Source: an uncultured Eubacteriales bacterium
GTDB taxonomy: Bacteria; Bacillota_A; Clostridia; Oscillospirales; Oscillospiraceae
Assembly (NCBI GenBank): GCA_949451265.1
Contig: CASTQR010000100.1
Coordinates: 1 to 6,186 of the forward strand
Length of the DNA: 6,186 nucleotides
Reading direction: 5' to 3'
Shown: one piece after another, positions 5,458 through 6,186 of the stretch
Layout: each line of letters starts with the position of its first letter
How positions within the stretch are numbered: position 1 is the stretch's first letter
The notes under the pieces: generated by a model
Seen by the model: the letters and a program-made list of their open reading frames with translations, nothing else
Database searches by the model: none
What the model was told of the DNA's origin: nothing
Translations under genes and position numbers: made by a program

Positions 5458-5726
5458 ACGATGGAGACCTGCTTGCGGTCCTTGCCCAGGCGCTCGAACT
5501 TCACCTTGCCGTCCTTCAGGGCGAACAGGGTGTCGTCGCTGCCCTTGCCCACGTTGACGCCGGGGTGGATGTGGGTGCCGCGCTGGCGCACCAGGATATT
5601 GCCCGCCAGCACGAACTGGCCGTCCGCCCGCTTCACGCCCAGGCGCTTGGCGTTGGAGTCACGGCCGTTCTTGGTGGAGCCGCCGCCCTTTTTGTGGGCG
5701 AAGAACTGGATATTAAGCTTCAGCAT
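5442..5726 (-). CDS. rpmA: Large-subunit ribosomal protein bL27
   Basis: bL27 binds near the peptidyl transferase centre of the 50S subunit, where its N-terminus reaches the tRNA ends. The 94 residues open with [21 protein letters not shown]. The first nine residues are the Firmicutes extension that Prp removes to expose AHKK. Further family motifs are [19 protein letters not shown] (21-39), ILVRQRGT (44-51) and [16 protein letters not shown] (64-79). I chose ATG 5726 over an in-frame ATG at 5750 because family homology starts there and AAAGGA lies 11-12 nt upstream. The protease gene prp is directly upstream, 37 nt away. The last four residues, TLEQ, and the stop codon are encoded by the inserted palindromic element. 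The original ending appears to have been EIAQ. Confidence 0.97.
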   Translation of the reverse strand: MLKLNIQFFAHKKGGGSTKNGRDSNAKRLGVKRADGQFVLAGNILVRQRGTHIHPGVNVGKGSDDTLFALKDGKVKFERLGKDRKQVSIVTLEQ

Positions 5727-5763
5727 AGTCGTTTCCGTCCTTTCTGTCAAAGGTTATAGGAGC

Positions 5764-6111
5764 TTAGTCCTTTTCATCGTCATCGTCTAATAAGACAGTG
5801 AGATTTTCGGGGTATTCCTCCCCCATGGCCTGGAGGTACACCAGCAGCCCGGTCAGCAGGGACTGGCACAGGTTGTCGCTGGCCTCGTTGAGCTTGGGGG
5901 GGAGCCTGAGGGAGATCCGGGCGCTTTTTTCCACGGCCTTCACCGGGGCGCCCAGGCCCATCACCTCGTTGATGGTGCATTCGGTGAGGCCCACGGCGGC
6001 GGAGACGGCGGCGCAGACGATGTCTTTGCCCTGTTCCGCGTACCCGCTGTGGCCCTCCACCACAAAGCCGTCCAGACGGCCCTTGGCGCTGTGGAAGGTG
6101 ACGGTGGTCAT
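5764..6111 (-). CDS. prp: Ribosomal-processing cysteine protease Prp
   Basis: Prp (formerly YsxB) cuts the N-terminal extension from bL27, a step shown to be essential in Staphylococcus aureus. The 115-residue protein has the expected small size and the catalytic pair in EGHSGYAEQGKDIVCAAVSA (19-38): His21 and Cys33, spaced as in the family (His22/Cys34 in S. aureus). The later segment NLCQSLLTGLLVYLQAMGEEYPENL (80-104) is also family-like. The tail is unusually acidic (DDDDEKD). It lies between rplU (12-nt gap) and rpmA, whose product is its substrate. The SD is modest (AAAGGGCG) and overlaps the rplU stop codon, suggesting coupled translation. Confidence 0.95.
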   Translation of the reverse strand: MTTVTFHSAKGRLDGFVVEGHSGYAEQGKDIVCAAVSAAVGLTECTINEVMGLGAPVKAVEKSARISLRLPPKLNEASDNLCQSLLTGLLVYLQAMGEEYPENLTVLLDDDDEKD

Positions 6112-6123
6112 ACCGCTCGCCCT

Positions 6124-6186
6124 TTAGCCGGTGACCTTGGTGATCTCCACCTTGGTGTAGGGCTGGCGGTGGCCCTGGCGGCGGCG
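6124..6186 (-). CDS. rplU: Ribosomal protein bL21, C-terminal end only
   Basis: The last 20 codons of a gene entering from the right edge read RRRQGHRQPYTKVEITKVTG-stop. The basic GHRQPYTKV segment is the typical C-terminus of bL21, a 50S protein that binds 23S rRNA. Its place before prp and rpmA matches the usual order. The gene's start, promoter and any leader lie outside the window. Confidence 0.92.
   Translation of the reverse strand, partial: RRRQGHRQPYTKVEITKVTG

Larger units (their letters stand above)
5285..5462. mobile_element. MITE-like palindromic element with 5-bp target duplication
   Basis: A 168-bp unit (5290-5457) is flanked by direct repeats ACGAT at 5285-5289 and 5458-5462. 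The ends are related inverted repeats: AACACGCGA on the left, and AACGCTCGA read inward from the right (7 of 9 match). It encodes no protein. By hand pairing about 130 of the 168 bases lie in stems, arranged as two cloverleaf modules. It interrupts the last codons of rpmA. Deleting the unit plus one ACGAT copy restores the reading frame to a sensible stop, the strongest sign of insertion. I know of no named family for it, and no related transposase is in the window, so mobilisation in trans is assumed. Confidence 0.7.

Noticed and set aside
5219..5460. CRISPR array
   Set aside because: The region holds inverted repeats, not regularly spaced direct repeats.

Overview
The window looks like chromosomal DNA of a GC-rich Clostridia member. 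A gut Oscillospiraceae (Flavonifractor/Lawsonibacter-like) is my best guess. The reasons are the bL21-Prp-bL27-Obg gene set, a bL27 with the cleavable N-terminal extension typical of Firmicutes, strong AGGAGG ribosome binding sites and high GC. This placement is inference; no 16S or other marker is present.

Layout, left to right. Positions 1-386 (minus) hold the start of an unrecognised lipoprotein gene that runs off the left edge. A short divergent promoter region separates it from a two-gene plus-strand operon (524-2664): a CLC-type anion channel/transporter with atypical motifs, then a tandem-GNAT protein whose start overlaps the clc stop. A perfect 26-nt palindrome (2670-2695) acts as a terminator for both converging operons.

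The rest is on the minus strand. Read in transcription order it is rplU (bL21, partial), prp (bL27-processing protease), rpmA (bL27), an intergenic mosaic, a 40-codon ORF that looks like the broken N-terminus of a larger gene, a GNAT-maltose/galactoside O-acetyltransferase fusion, and obg (ribosome-assembly GTPase). The common Firmicutes order rplU-prp-rpmA-obg is therefore kept but interrupted by an acetyltransferase cassette and a terminator.

The most striking object is a 168-bp, almost wholly base-paired element at 5290-5457, flanked by a 5-bp direct repeat (ACGAT). It is made of two adjacent cloverleaf modules. Each has an 8-bp closing stem around three hairpins, and all six hairpin loops are exactly 3 nt. 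It sits inside the 3' end of rpmA. Removing it together with one ACGAT copy joins the rpmA frame to a displaced tail (...SIVEIAQ-stop) lying just before the operon terminator. The present gene instead ends in ...SIVTLEQ-stop, encoded by the element. This reads as a recent insertion of a non-autonomous palindromic (MITE-like) element that brought its own stop codon. I do not recognise a named family for it.
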